Source: Arachis hypogaea (Eukaryota; Streptophyta; Magnoliopsida; Fabales; Fabaceae). Taken from it: 64,000 bases of DNA. Position 1 is the first letter of the stretch. Each line of letters starts with the position of its first letter. The stretch covers positions 53,055,353-53,119,352 of the forward strand of contig NC_092054.1 of assembly GCF_003086295.3 (NCBI RefSeq), given 5' to 3'. Shown piece after piece: positions 35,487 to 46,275 of the stretch. The notes beneath the pieces were generated by a model that saw nothing but the letters and a program-made list of their open reading frames with translations, did not search any database and had not been told where the DNA came from. The translations under genes and the position numbers were made by a program.

Positions 35487-36334
35487 GTGAGAGTTAAATA
35501 GATTGCTGAAATTTTATTTGCTGAAAAATGAATGAGGATCCATTGAATATATATATATATATATATATATAGTACAAGTTATTTCAGTTTTGAAAACCTT
35601 GAGCTGGTTGATGATCTTATTGAGCACATGGAGTTGATTTAATCTTTCTAACAAGTCACAATAGGTAAAATAAAGTTAGAATGCAAGGTTAGAGTGAGTG
35701 AAAAGCTAGGAATCAATTTTTGACCTCTCAAAACCCAAGGTTACATGTTGCAGAATTGTGCAGTTTCGGGCAGCACTTTGTGAACAAAACTGGGAGCAAT
35801 CTAGCCACTCAAAATGAGTAAAATTATTTTTCTATGAAATCTTGAGATGTCTAGATTGTTCTCCTAAAATTTCAGAATTTTCCTATGTGTGGTTTGGGAG
35901 ATATGATTTTTAGAAAATGGTCATTTTCTGCAGAAAGAATGCTGTCTGAATTTTGGAACAGCAACTTCAAAATCACATATCTCAATACTCTGAAACTCTT
36001 TGGAGGTGAAACCAAAAAGAGGTAAAATATTAGGATGTCTAGTATTTTATGTCCAAATTTTAGGACAATTCAAATTTTGTAGAGAAAGTTGTGCCTTCTG
36101 GAAGCAGGGATGTTCACTGCTGTGACAGCTCCCTTTTCTTAAAACAAAACCATATTTTGAGAGGCATAACTTTTTCTAGAGAAGTGAAAATGCTCTGGGA
36201 TTTGAACTAGGTGAAAGATGTGTAAGTCTAGTTCAACCAAACCAAAATTTAGGAGAATCCAACCAAATATGGATTTTATATGATTTTTCTAAATTTGTTA
36301 CTGCTTGCTGTTTTTCTAAAGTGTACTAAATCAG

Positions 36335-36415
36335 TAGCCGAATGAAGAGAAGGCTGAATGGATTATATATGTCACAGATGTTGGGCAGCAGCAACACTTT
36401 GATATGGTATTCAAG
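36335..36415 (+). pseudogene. Captured exon of arginyl-tRNA synthetase
   Basis: Open segment reading NEEKAEWIIYVTDVGQQQHF, ending DMVFK before a donor AAG|GTATGT. The string YVTDVGQQQHFDM is highly characteristic of the class I ArgRS catalytic domain, in the segment between the HIGH-containing part and the KMSKS-like loop. An acceptor-like TCAG precedes it. Only this one exon was recognised. Confidence 0.8.
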
Positions 36416-36789
36416 GTATGTCACAATTAATGACGTTCATGTTATCTTGTAGTTACTTGATCTTATTGTTATTACCAGAACCCTTTCTACTTGATCTTAT
36501 TGTTATTCAAGGGGAAAACTCTTAAATATATTGATATGTTTTTTTCCCACCTGCACGTTGGATATTCCATAAAGATTGCTGAACATTCCTGTGATTTCCT
36601 CTTAAATATATTGATTCTTGTGAATCTGCTACGTGTAATTAAGATTGTACTTTTGTTCTTCTGCTGAAGTATTGATTAATATAGAATAAGATTTGCTTTT
36701 GCTATTACTTTGTGTTGTGCATCTTATGTTGTTCGATTTATGCATTTATCTATATATTAAAGTGCTGATCTACTCTTGCCATTGCTGCT

Positions 36790-36830
36790 GAGAAAAGAAG
36801 GCCGCCAAGTCCAGAGACGCCAACTTCGAG
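36790..36830 (+). other. Possible fifth captured fragment, unidentified
   Basis: A GC-richer patch (GAGAAAAGAAGGCCGCC...) ends in CTTCGAG|GTGAAA, which looks like an exon end. It is too short to assign. A second patch at 37659-37725 follows a good acceptor (TCTCTTCAG) and is open for about 20 codons, also unassigned. Confidence 0.3.
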
Positions 36831-37311
36831 GTGAAAGTCGCTTTCTAAACTGTCCTTTAGAAACATGATGGTAGGTGTTAATTTTCATGTCTTGCATGAT
36901 TGATTTCTCTAATACTAGTTTAGTTTATTACTTATTCCTTCCATTTGTTTGCAGTTAGATACATTGATTTCTCTAAACGAGTTTGGGTTTTGTGTTTTCT
37001 TGATTCGGTTAAACAATGACAAATGGCACAGCATTTGGAGCTTCTCAAGACAGTAAACTGAAATGTCTGTTATTAGTAGCTTATTATGTAATCAAATAAT
37101 AAACTGACAAAAGGCAGAGGACTTTTAATTTCCACTAACAAACATTTGATTCAATTGCTTAATAACAAACTAAAACCAAGTCTAGTTTAAAACCATGTTA
37201 AATTTACTTAAGAAGAACTTGACAGTGAAGCTTATATTTCTTAGGTAGCAAATAAATGAATTCCATACGTACAATATTTCAATCTTAGTTTTAGGAAATA
37301 ATTAATTTTAG

Positions 37312-37531
<220 letters not shown>

Positions 37532-37964
37532 GTAAGTATATATAACTTCAATTGATTTTTGCATTTATCTATATGTTGAAGTGCTGATCAACGTGCATTA
37601 AGTCACTGGTTACTTTGGCTTTCAATTCAGTTCACATACTTGCTTTTCTCTCTTCAGATTCTTGCCAAGTGCGAAGTTCCTTAGCCCTGGTGTCAGCGTC
37701 AAAGATTGCTGAAAAGGCTGGATGTTGTTTAGGAGTTAGATTATATTTTTTTTTAGTATAAAGTTGTTAATTCTTTTAAATGTTTATTTTGGAAGTTGAA
37801 TATATTTTTTCTTAATTGTTTCATTCATATCTTATTATGTACATAATTCATATAAATCAATGGAAGATTAATTTTTTAGTATTTTATTTTATTTTAAAGA
37901 TTAACTTATTAATATTTTTATTTATTTTCTATTTTTTCTTTTTTTTTTATTTGAATAGGATTAG

Positions 37965-38400
37965 GCCACGCTTTGAAAGTGTAACGATAAGTTTTCATAT
38001 TTTGGCACGCTTTAAAAGCGTGGCTGTATATCTATTTTTTTGGCACGTTTTAAAAGCGTGGCTGTATATTTATTTTTTTGGCACGTTTTAAAAGCGTGCC
38101 TGTATGTCTACTTTTAGGTACGCTTTAAAAACGTGGTTGTATGTTTACTTTTAGGCACGATTTAAAAGCGTGGCTACAGTGTTATACATACTGCCACGCT
38201 TTTAAGCGTGCCAATAGATCAAAGCGTGGCAAAAAACAAAGCGTGCCAGTAGATCGAAAAAAGCGTGGTGATAGAGCTATCGGCACGCTCGCAGATCTGA
38301 CCCTTTTAAAAGCGTGCCGATAGCTCAAAAAGCGTGGCGAAAAGCTATCGGTACGTTTTTTTGCCCTTTTCGGCACGTTTTAAAAGCGTGGCAAAAAGCT
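37965..38400. repeat. CACTA subterminal palindrome array (right)
   Basis: The mirror counterpart of the left array: about ten GGCACGCTTTAAAAGCGTGGC-like units up to 38400, some half-sites. The sequence between the arrays and the captured exons (37532-37964) is AT-rich and without a gene. Confidence 0.85.
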
Positions 38401-38418
38401 TATTTTCTTGCAGTGTCT

Positions 38419-38559
38419 TGACCAAGTATATAGATGATTTTACATTAGTTGCATGCATCCACTTAGGTAGTTTGCATTTCATAAACCCTTTCTCACCATG
38501 ATCCTTGATCTTTTTTATTTTAAGCATGAGGACATGCTTGGTTTAAGTGTGAGGAGATT
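38419..38559 (+). other. Athila-type 3' end with polypurine tract
   Basis: Resumes the Athila-type element after the CACTA. GTGTGAGGAGATT directly precedes the LTR start TGATAAACC at 38560 and is the likely polypurine tract. Confidence 0.75.
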
Positions 38560-40336
38560 TGATAAACCCCGATTTTGTGGTTTATCCTGTGCTTATTTTG
38601 AGGGATTTCATCAATATTTCTCATACTTATTCGCAAGAAATGTATGGTTTTGTGTTCACTTCCCAATATTGCTCTATGATGTAAAACATGCTCATTTTAC
38701 CTTAAAATTGCCATATTTTAATCCTCTTCTATTGTCATTCGATGCCGTCATGTATTTGTTGAGTAATTTCAGGAATTATAGGGTAGGAATGACTTAGAAG
38801 AGAGGGAGAAAGCATGTACAAAATGGAGGAACATGAAGAATTGAGATCTTGAGAAAGCAGCATCAGCGCGCTCGCGCACTCCACGCACACGCGTGGATGA
38901 GATGGGCTGGAAGCGGCGCGCAAGGATGGATGCATCTGCGCAAATCAGGAGATTCTTATCGACGCGCACGCGCACTTGGCGCACACGCGTAGATCGCAAG
39001 AGCAATCAGCGCGCGCGCACGCATGGCGCGCACACGTGGAAGGCTACACGTGACCTCATTAAAGGAAATCGTGCCTGGCGATTTCTGAGGCTCATTAGGC
39101 CTAATTTCGAGCTGTTTCTGCATGGAAAAAAGACCCAACGATGCAAGGGGAAAGGGAGAGATCACTCATTTTACACTAGGACATAATTTTTAGCTAGTTT
39201 TTGGTTCTTTGGTTATTCTAGAAGGAGAAACCCTTGTTCCTCTCTAGATCTAGTTTTAATTTGATCTTCCCTTGTTGATTTGCGACTTGGATCTTGTTAA
39301 TTACTAGTTTTAATTGTTCAGTTTGAATTTCTTGTTACAATTTTGCTTATATCTTGTGATAGTTTATGAATTCTTGTCAATTATCATTTTATACCCATTT
39401 CATGAATGTTATTAATCTTGACTTGTTGATGTTATATTGATGATTTCTATGCTTAGTCTAGTAGTTTGGATGATTGTATGTTGATAATTGTTAGTGGGTA
39501 TTTGTAGAATTCAATTTAATTGCTATTTTGAACATGCCTTTTGGTAGTGCTTACCAAGTGTTTGATGAATTGTTTACTTTGATTATGGAGTAGTCTTTTT
39601 CACTCTTGGCCTAGGTCAAGGGAATTGGGTAAACTTGAGTCATTGGGTCTAATGGATTTGATGGTTTGGGAGCCCTAGGTGGTCAATTTGATACTCATTG
39701 ACGCCAACCCACTACTAATCTAATTAGTAGGTAGGTTGGGACTTATGGGTTGATGTGATCAGGGCCATTTGATGTACTTCAAGTCTAGGGGTAGATATTA
39801 CGTACTTAAGACTTTGAGAGTAGACTTAATGAGCTTGGTTCCTTATAATTGTCAAGGCATAGTTGTTAGACAAGGATGGTGATCCCAATTCCCGAGCCTA
39901 GCCAAGAGTTACCTTTATTATTCATACTTGAAATCAACTTTCTCAACCAATTGCTTTAGTTGTAGTTTCTTGTTTGGGTTACAATAGAATTAAGTGGAAT
40001 GTTGTTTATTCATTGAAAGTGCTTATGTTTTGCTTAGTTGATTGAATTAATTGTTGCATTTTAAGATTACTTGTTTGTTAAGATTCCCATTTATTTTCAT
40101 GCTTATAACTCACAACCCCGGATTTCTAACCAATGTCGAAGCACATGATTTCCCATTCCTTGTGAGACGACCCGAGGTTTGAATACTTCGGTTATTTCTA
40201 TTGGGGTTGAACTTGTGACAACCAAATCCCTCTTCTAAATTTGACCCCCAAGGATTGTTGTTGGTAGAGCTATACTTACAACGCGGTTTTCTTGAAGAGA
40301 ATCTTTACCAATACACCCTTGGCGCTTGCAGTGTCA
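38560..40336 (+). repeat. 3' LTR of the Athila-type element
   Basis: 1777 bp, collinear with 21317-23080; ends GCAGTGTCA. It is followed by the GGGGT target duplicate. CpG-rich tract at 38865-39060. Confidence 0.92.
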
Positions 40337-40341
40337 GGGGT

Positions 40342-40860
40342 TACCCTTCCATTCTCTGATTTTGAAATGGAGGTGTTATCCCATTGTGGGGTAGCTCCTT
40401 CCCAACTTCATCCCAATTCTTGGGGTTTCCTCAAAATTTACCAGCTTGTCAGCCATGCACTTGATTTTCCAATCTTTAAAGACCCTTTTCTATCTTTTTC
40501 ACTTAACTAAGCTGTTTAGTGCTAAAAATAAGCAACAGTGGGTTTCCTTCCGAGCTATACAAGGCCGAAAAGTTTTTTCCATTTTTGATGAGTATTTTCA
40601 TGACATTGAAAATTTCTACTTTGAAGTCCAAGCCGCTGAAGGTCGTCATCCCTTTTTCTAAATGAAAATGATGAGTCCCGATTTCCTCTATACTGGGTCA
40701 AAACTTCCCCTGTAGAGAAATATAGCCTGGTAGATTTGGACGAGGTAGAAGAGACTGTGGTAGAGTTTTTTCGAGAGGCTTGGAGATGGGCTCCAAACTG
40801 GGACACCATAAAATTTCTTCTTAGATCTCCGAGTTATGTCAGGGCTGAACTAGGTAGTTT
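40342..40860 (+). pseudogene. PF04195-type ORF of the outer element, 3' half
   Basis: Continues directly from 21316: LPFSDFEMEVLSHCGVAPSQ then HPNSWGFLKIYQLV, the hallmark of the 'putative gypsy type transposon' (PF04195) domain. A frameshift near 40495 moves the protein to another frame (WVSFRAIQGRKVF...), and a further shift or stop follows at 40661. The conserved tail continues to VRAELG. Function unknown; the domain is common in plant non-autonomous LTR elements. Confidence 0.8.
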
Positions 40861-40936
40861 TTATTTTTGATTTTGTAGGCAACTTTTCTTACTTCCGACT
40901 TGTGTACTAATCATTTTTACTTCCCTTTACAGAAAA

Positions 40937-41816
40937 ATGAAAAGCGGGTCGAAAGCTTACCAAAAGGTGCAGGAAGCCAAGAGGAATGCTCGTGCCCGAG
41001 CTACTGCACAAGAGGTCGGAACCTCTGCCACTCCGCCTTCTCAAAGCTCGGGTTTGGGGATTTCTTCTTCTCAGCCAATTTTAGTAAATCCAATTCCTAC
41101 TCCTCCTCTTCCTCCTCCTGCCCTTATCCCCCCCAGTTCTTTCTTCCTCGGAACCTGAAAAGAAAAAATGCAAGATCTCGGAAGCCGGTGCCTCCAACGT
41201 CGGGGACACCAATTTTGACGGAGTGAAATTTTCTAGGAAGTACATCCTTCCACATAGTCAAATTGCTATGGATGATGCTGCTATCCGCAATCATCTTCAA
41301 ATTTTAATCCGAGAAATTCGGACTGCCGGAGTCTGTACCTCTCTTCTTGATATATTGGAAAAGAACCCTTTGAGTGCGACCCAGCATTCTTTGGAGAATC
41401 TCCAGGGGCAATTGGCCATGTATCAAGAAGATGAGAAGAGGCTGCAGGAGGAGAATGCTCAGCTGAAGGAAGAACTCTTCCAATGTTGGGAAAAAGAGAA
41501 GCAGTTAATGGGCTCCTGTGCAATGGCTGAGGGCTTGAAGGAGAAGGCTGAGCAGAACTACGTCGGGATTTTTTCGGCCAATATTGATTTGAAAAGAGAT
41601 GTGGAACAACTTTGGAAGGGTTATCAAGACTTGGAGGACTCCATTGTTGAGGGTACTGAAGAGGTGTTCAAGGTGTTGAAACAACAGGTCGGAGTCATTG
41701 CTCCCGACTTGGACCTGTCACCCCTTCATCCTGATAAGGTTGTTATCAATGGAGAGATAGTTTTTTCTCCTCGTCCTGAAACAGACTCTGAGTTGAAGAC
41801 GGGGGGCAACGTGTAA
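40937..41816 (+). pseudogene. Coiled-coil ORF of the outer element
   Basis: After a candidate intron (about 40853-40932, acceptor TTTACAG), a basic segment (MKSGSKAYQKVQEAKRNARA) and a Ser/Pro-rich linker lead, after a frame change near 41150, into a 197-codon frame (41223-41816). That frame includes a heptad-rich coiled coil (LAMYQEDEKRLQEENAQLKE, about 41410-41660). Such coiled-coil segments follow PF04195 domains in these elements. Likely one original protein spanning 21032-21316 and 40342-41816. Confidence 0.6.
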
Positions 41817-42894
41817 TTGAATCTCCTCCTGATGAAGTCACTGCATCCGAGGAGTTACTGCCGAGTTCTTCTGCCCCACCTGATGCTGCTCCGACCTCTG
41901 TGGCAGACCCGACTTCCCCTCTAGATGATAATCCTCTCATTGGTCCTATTTGAATCTGCCCTTTAAGGCCCAGCTTGTGGGTCCATTTTATGAACACTTT
42001 ATGTATCTTTTTTTATTTTGTGGATGGCTTCTGTCATTTGATCCTTTTTAATAGGATCTTAAACAACAATTTTTGTTTTCTGATCCCTTTTGGATAGAAC
42101 TTTTAACAAAGTAGCTACTTTTTATTCATGTGATGACATCTCTTTTAAGCTGTTTGATGAAACTTTTAAAGGATTTTTAGGTTTGAAGGTTTTTTGTGAA
42201 AATCCCTTTGCTGTTTTAAACTTCAGGTTTGCAAAGCTTTTAAGAGAGCTTTTTATCAAATGGACCTTTTTTATCTAAGTTAGATAATTTCGTTACTATC
42301 CAATAAAACTGTAAGAAAACTTTTTGCTAAGTAATCTTTTGTCTTGGCAAGGCCTTTATGGAAAAATCCTTACCATTGATCCGTTAAAGGGATTTCCTAT
42401 CTCTTTGTTTTCCATTAGTTCTCATACGTTCAATTTTTCTTTGTTTATTGAATCATTTCCATAACTTAGGTTATTCTTGCAATGCATTACGTCTGCTCGG
42501 GCTAAGTCGTTATCTATCTTATTTCCGAGCTGTTATGGTCGTCTTTTATAACCTCTTTACACCGACCTGTACCTCGTCGCTTTAGCTTGTCGACCATCTA
42601 GGTCGGGCAATGGATTTTTGCGCTTTTTTGAGCTTAAGTCGGTGCGTATCTTAGTAATGGTGAATGAAAATTCTAAAGAAAAAGATAATAAAGGGAGAGA
42701 TATTATTACTAATGAAATGTGACTTTACAAGGATGCTTATGCTATTGAGGGAATAAATTTCATGCCCCTAGCCCTCGCTTTGATGCCTCGTTAAAACCCC
42801 CTCCAGGAAAACCCTTTTTGGAAAAAAAAACCATGAAGTCGGGATAAAGAGTACATCGGGGAGCGAGGTTCACTTCTAGCTGTAATATCTCTTC
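41817..42894 (+). other. Non-coding part of the outer element
   Basis: AT-rich 3'-UTR-like sequence with tetrad words such as GATCCTTTTxxATAG repeated near 42040-42110. Its GACCTCGTCGC/GTCGGGC words echo the leader at 13155-13260. No gene recognised. Confidence 0.6.
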
Positions 42895-43195
42895 ATATTG
42901 CAAGCGTGCCATGACCTTGGGAGCTTGGAGCCTCCTAGGTCGGACACTTTATAATAACCCTTTCCCAAGACCTCAAATATCTTGTAGGTCCCTTCCAGTT
43001 TGTAGAGAGTTTCCCTTCTCCCGACTTGTTCACTCCGATGTTATTACAGATGATAACTAGGTCGTCCGAGGTGAAACTTCTTCGAATGACTCTTTGGTTG
43101 TACCTTGTTGCCATCCTTTGTTTTAACACTGCTTCTCTTATCCGGGCATGTTCTCATTCTTCTGGGAGTAGTTCGAGTTCTTCTTTGTGGGCTTG
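42895..43195 (-). pseudogene. Integrase C-terminal fragment, Ty3 Tat-like, inverted
   Basis: The minus strand reads QAHKEELELLPEE then RYNQRVIRRSF, DLVIICNNIG and GKLSTNWKGP, the GPY/F-type C-terminal region of Tat-lineage integrases. It contains stops. It is oriented opposite to the host element and to the adjoining integrase scrap. Confidence 0.75.
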
Positions 43196-43425
43196 GAGTA
43201 GATTACTTCACCAAGTGGATAGAAGCAGAGCCACTGGCCACTATAACAGCACAGAAAAGTCAGAAGTTCCTCTAGAAGAACATAATCACCCGGTTCGGGA
43301 TTTCCCACTCTATCACCACAGATAATGGCACACAATTTACTGATTCTACATTAAGGGACTTGGTAGCTAGCATGAAAATCAAACACCAATTCACTTCGGT
43401 TGAGCATCCCCAAGCGAATGGATTG
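43196..43425 (+). pseudogene. Integrase core fragment, Ty3 Tat-like
   Basis: Reads VDYFTKWIEAEPLATITAQK, a stop, then ITTDNGTQFTD and SVEHPQANG, i.e. the second catalytic Asp region of the DDE core up to the conserved HPQxNG. It is cut at about 43196 by the inverted C-terminal fragment and at about 43420 by the LTR. Confidence 0.8.
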
Positions 43426-43895
43426 GGCTTGAAATGTGTGGCCCAAACATTGAAAAGAGGTGGTCTCTGACTGGTTCACGTTTGTGAGCCACCTTCCGAG
43501 TTGTTTGTATGCTTGAATAGGTGGGACGTGGTACCTGCAAGATACTCCAATGCCTAAGTCAGCAAGGGGTTGAGCAGGTTTAGAATATTGGAACTTAAGT
43601 ATACCTAAGAGTGTCAATGTACTTATAAGGGATGAGCCAATAACCACCGTTAGAGTAGTTCCACTGTTGATGGTGGATAACCGTCCCTTTATCTTAGGGT
43701 TGTTGAGATCTCTCTTCTAGAAGTGGAAGAGAGATTTACGGGGGCAATTATTCACTTAGATAAGTGTTAAGTGCCTGCTTACGTCGAACTCGACCTCTTA
43801 AATGAGGTCGGACGAGCGGTAGAGGCCAATCTGCTGGATTGGGCCTTTTAACTCGATTTGGGTCTGGCTTTGTTATTTGGACCAGGGTATGAATA
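43419..43895 (+). repeat. 3' LTR of the outer element, 5'-truncated
   Basis: Aligns to about 12678-13154. The first ~27 bases of the LTR are missing; integrase sequence joins at a shared GATTG. Ends GGTATGAATA, one change from the canonical CA end, followed by the CATAC target duplicate. Confidence 0.7.
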
Positions 43896-43900
43896 CATAC

Positions 43901-45815
43901 TCTTTTCTTTAGTAAAAATCAAAATCAAATAAAATAGTTCTTTAATCAAATTAACCAAAATAAAACTTCCAACTTCTAATAAAAATTTTGGCAGCATCTC
44001 CTTTAAAACTCGAACTTTTTCTACCTTTCAAAGATCCCATCCAAACAATTTCTCAAACCCTTCTCAACCATTTTTGAATGTCAAACCATTCCAAATATCA
44101 AATTATCTTCAATATCAAATCATTTTCAATATCAAATCATTTCTCAATCCTTTACAATGGGTTCAAAACTAAATCATTTCTCAATAAAACAAACAAATCA
44201 AATTTTCAAATCAAGCTTTCATTACCTACCACAATGCCAATTCAATAATCAGAAATAGCCACAATCCAACCATAATCATAACAACTTTAAACCAACGAGA
44301 AAACCTAACTCCTTTTATCAATTACTCATCACATTTCATTTCACGATCAATATAGTATTATCAGGCAACCACTTCAGCAACAACCAAATAAACATCTTCA
44401 ATCGATTAATAAACCAACCAAACAAGAAATTATATTCAAGATAACTCAATTCAATCCACAAGACTTACGAAATCAAAAAATATATTTTTCGCATTAATAT
44501 TGACTTGTAACAATTCTTAAAAGTAAATGAGTTTAAGAAAAAGCCCTTAACTCGAATAGTCAAAATTCGAAAGCTATAAAACACGTCAAAACCGCTTTTT
44601 CTCCCATCCCACAGCAGTGGCAACACTTTTGACTGCTCCATCGGCAGCAGTGGCAAGACTTTTGACCGCTTCTGCGGCAACAGCAAACATCGAGCGCCAC
44701 ATGCAGTCATGGTAACTATACTCTGAGACATTAACGTCATAAAATCCTCAACAAACTATAACAGAACGCTAACGACGAAGGTTTTGAAATAAGAAAACTT
44801 ACTGTACTCAGAGAAGAACCAAAGAATGTTGTAACAACGAGTTCAGTCGCGACTTCTGTCGATGTCAATGCCATTGTCTGGCAGCTAGAGGCACGGGCGT
44901 AGTCCATAGTGACGGCGGCAGTAGATCAGCGATCCAAACGACACCATGCAACTCCCCGATGAGCATGGCAATAGTAGCGGCGTCTACTCTCTCCCACGCG
45001 AGCTCCTTGGTGGCAGCTGCAACCCACTACGATGACGACGACGCTTCCCATAACAAACCCTAGCAGCGGTAGTGACGACAAACCTTGATGGTGACGGCAG
45101 TAGCATCGACGACGAAACCGTCTTCTTCTCCATCACACATTTCTCTCTCTCCACGTCGCGCTCTCTCTCATGCTCCTCTCTCTCCTCCTCGTGACAGCAA
45201 CGGTGACGGCCTAGTAGCAGCAGTGGAGCGCGACGATGGCTTGGCAACGGCGGCATCCCCCTAGCTGGCGTCGTCTCTCCCTCTCCGATCTTCTTCTCCC
45301 TCGCAGCGCATCTCTCCTTCCCTATTCTTTTCTTTTCTTTCCTTTCTGTTTGTGTGTGTGTGAAGAGGAGTGAGTGTGAAATGAGTGAGAGTGCGGCGGC
45401 TGGATTGAGGAGAGTGTGTTAGGGTTTTGGTTAAGGTAAGTTTGGGAATTATGATTTGTATATGAAATTAGGATAATAGTAAAATTTAAGGATATTAATA
45501 AAAATTAAGAGATAGAGTATAAATTTAAAATTAAATTAAATACAAAATAATTATCTTTAAAATACTATTTAATTATCAACTTATAAATTATTTCAAATAA
45601 ATACTAATTCAATAAAAATTGAAGATAATCAAATTGATTTTTTTATTCATAAAATAATGTCAAAAATCTAAATATTTAAAATTAAACGTATTAAATTTTT
45701 ATATTTTTTAATTACTAAAATTTTAAATTTTGAATACGAAAATTATCTAATTAATATAAAAATTGTTAAATATAAAAAATTTATTATTTAATTTTTAAAA
45801 ATCTGAATTCTTACA
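43901..45815 (-). repeat. Tekay-like LTR (minus), polypurine-side half
   Basis: Continues 10996-12651. On the minus strand it starts TGTAAGAATTCAG at 45815. The block ...GGAGATGCTGCCAAAATTT (about 44000) matches 53355-53380 in the plus-strand Tekay-like LTR, so the two are related families. 44890-45300 is a GC-rich leader with GCAGCxxGGC runs. No gene. Confidence 0.75.
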
Positions 45816-45990
45816 CTTCCCACCGAAAATTTGGACAAAATTAAGAAATGGTCATTAATTTCTGACCAAGATATATCAATATCCTAGAATTTAAGTCTAG
45901 TCAAAATAAGAAAACAATACATGAGAAATTAACTTTGATAATAAAATTAAATCAAAACAATAAAAAGGCTTGGCTCTAGTATCATCGAAG
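45816..45990 (-). other. Polypurine tract and decayed end of internal domain
   Basis: The minus strand reads GTCCAAATTTTCGGTGGGAAG just before the LTR start. It corresponds to GGACGAAAATTTTTATAAGGTGGGTGGAA at 51497-51525, so the LTR at 43901-45815 is preceded by internal DNA. A weak iMet-like ATACTAGAGCC occurs near 45970. With a primer site also beyond the other end (10981-10992), this LTR has internal-type sequence on both sides. Confidence 0.55.
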
Positions 45991-46275
45991 TAATACATAA
46001 AGTTCATAACACGCAACAAAAGACAGTTTTAGGAATACATACAACTCAAATGATGTTGAAATAATAATACTATTTTCTATAGTATATGATTCTTTGATCA
46101 TTTGGCTTTTTGTAAAAGCCAAGTGGCTAAACATCTTCAAAATACGACATCTTTTTATTTTTTGTAGAGTGTTTATGTTGGTTATTATTATTGTGGATTT
46201 TCAACCCATATATATGAGACTATTTACTTCAATGGATTCCACATTCTTACTGGCTATCTTCTCCTTTCTCCTATC
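45991..46275 (+). promoter_or_regulatory. Putative promoter of the secreted-protein gene
   Basis: A CCATATATATGAG TATA-like element lies at about 46206-46215, some 60-70 bases before the ATG at 46276, a normal plant spacing if transcription starts near 46240. An upstream ATG at 46232 opens a 15-codon hydrophobic ORF whose TGA overlaps the main ATG (ATGA). It matters only if transcription starts upstream of 46232. Confidence 0.4.
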
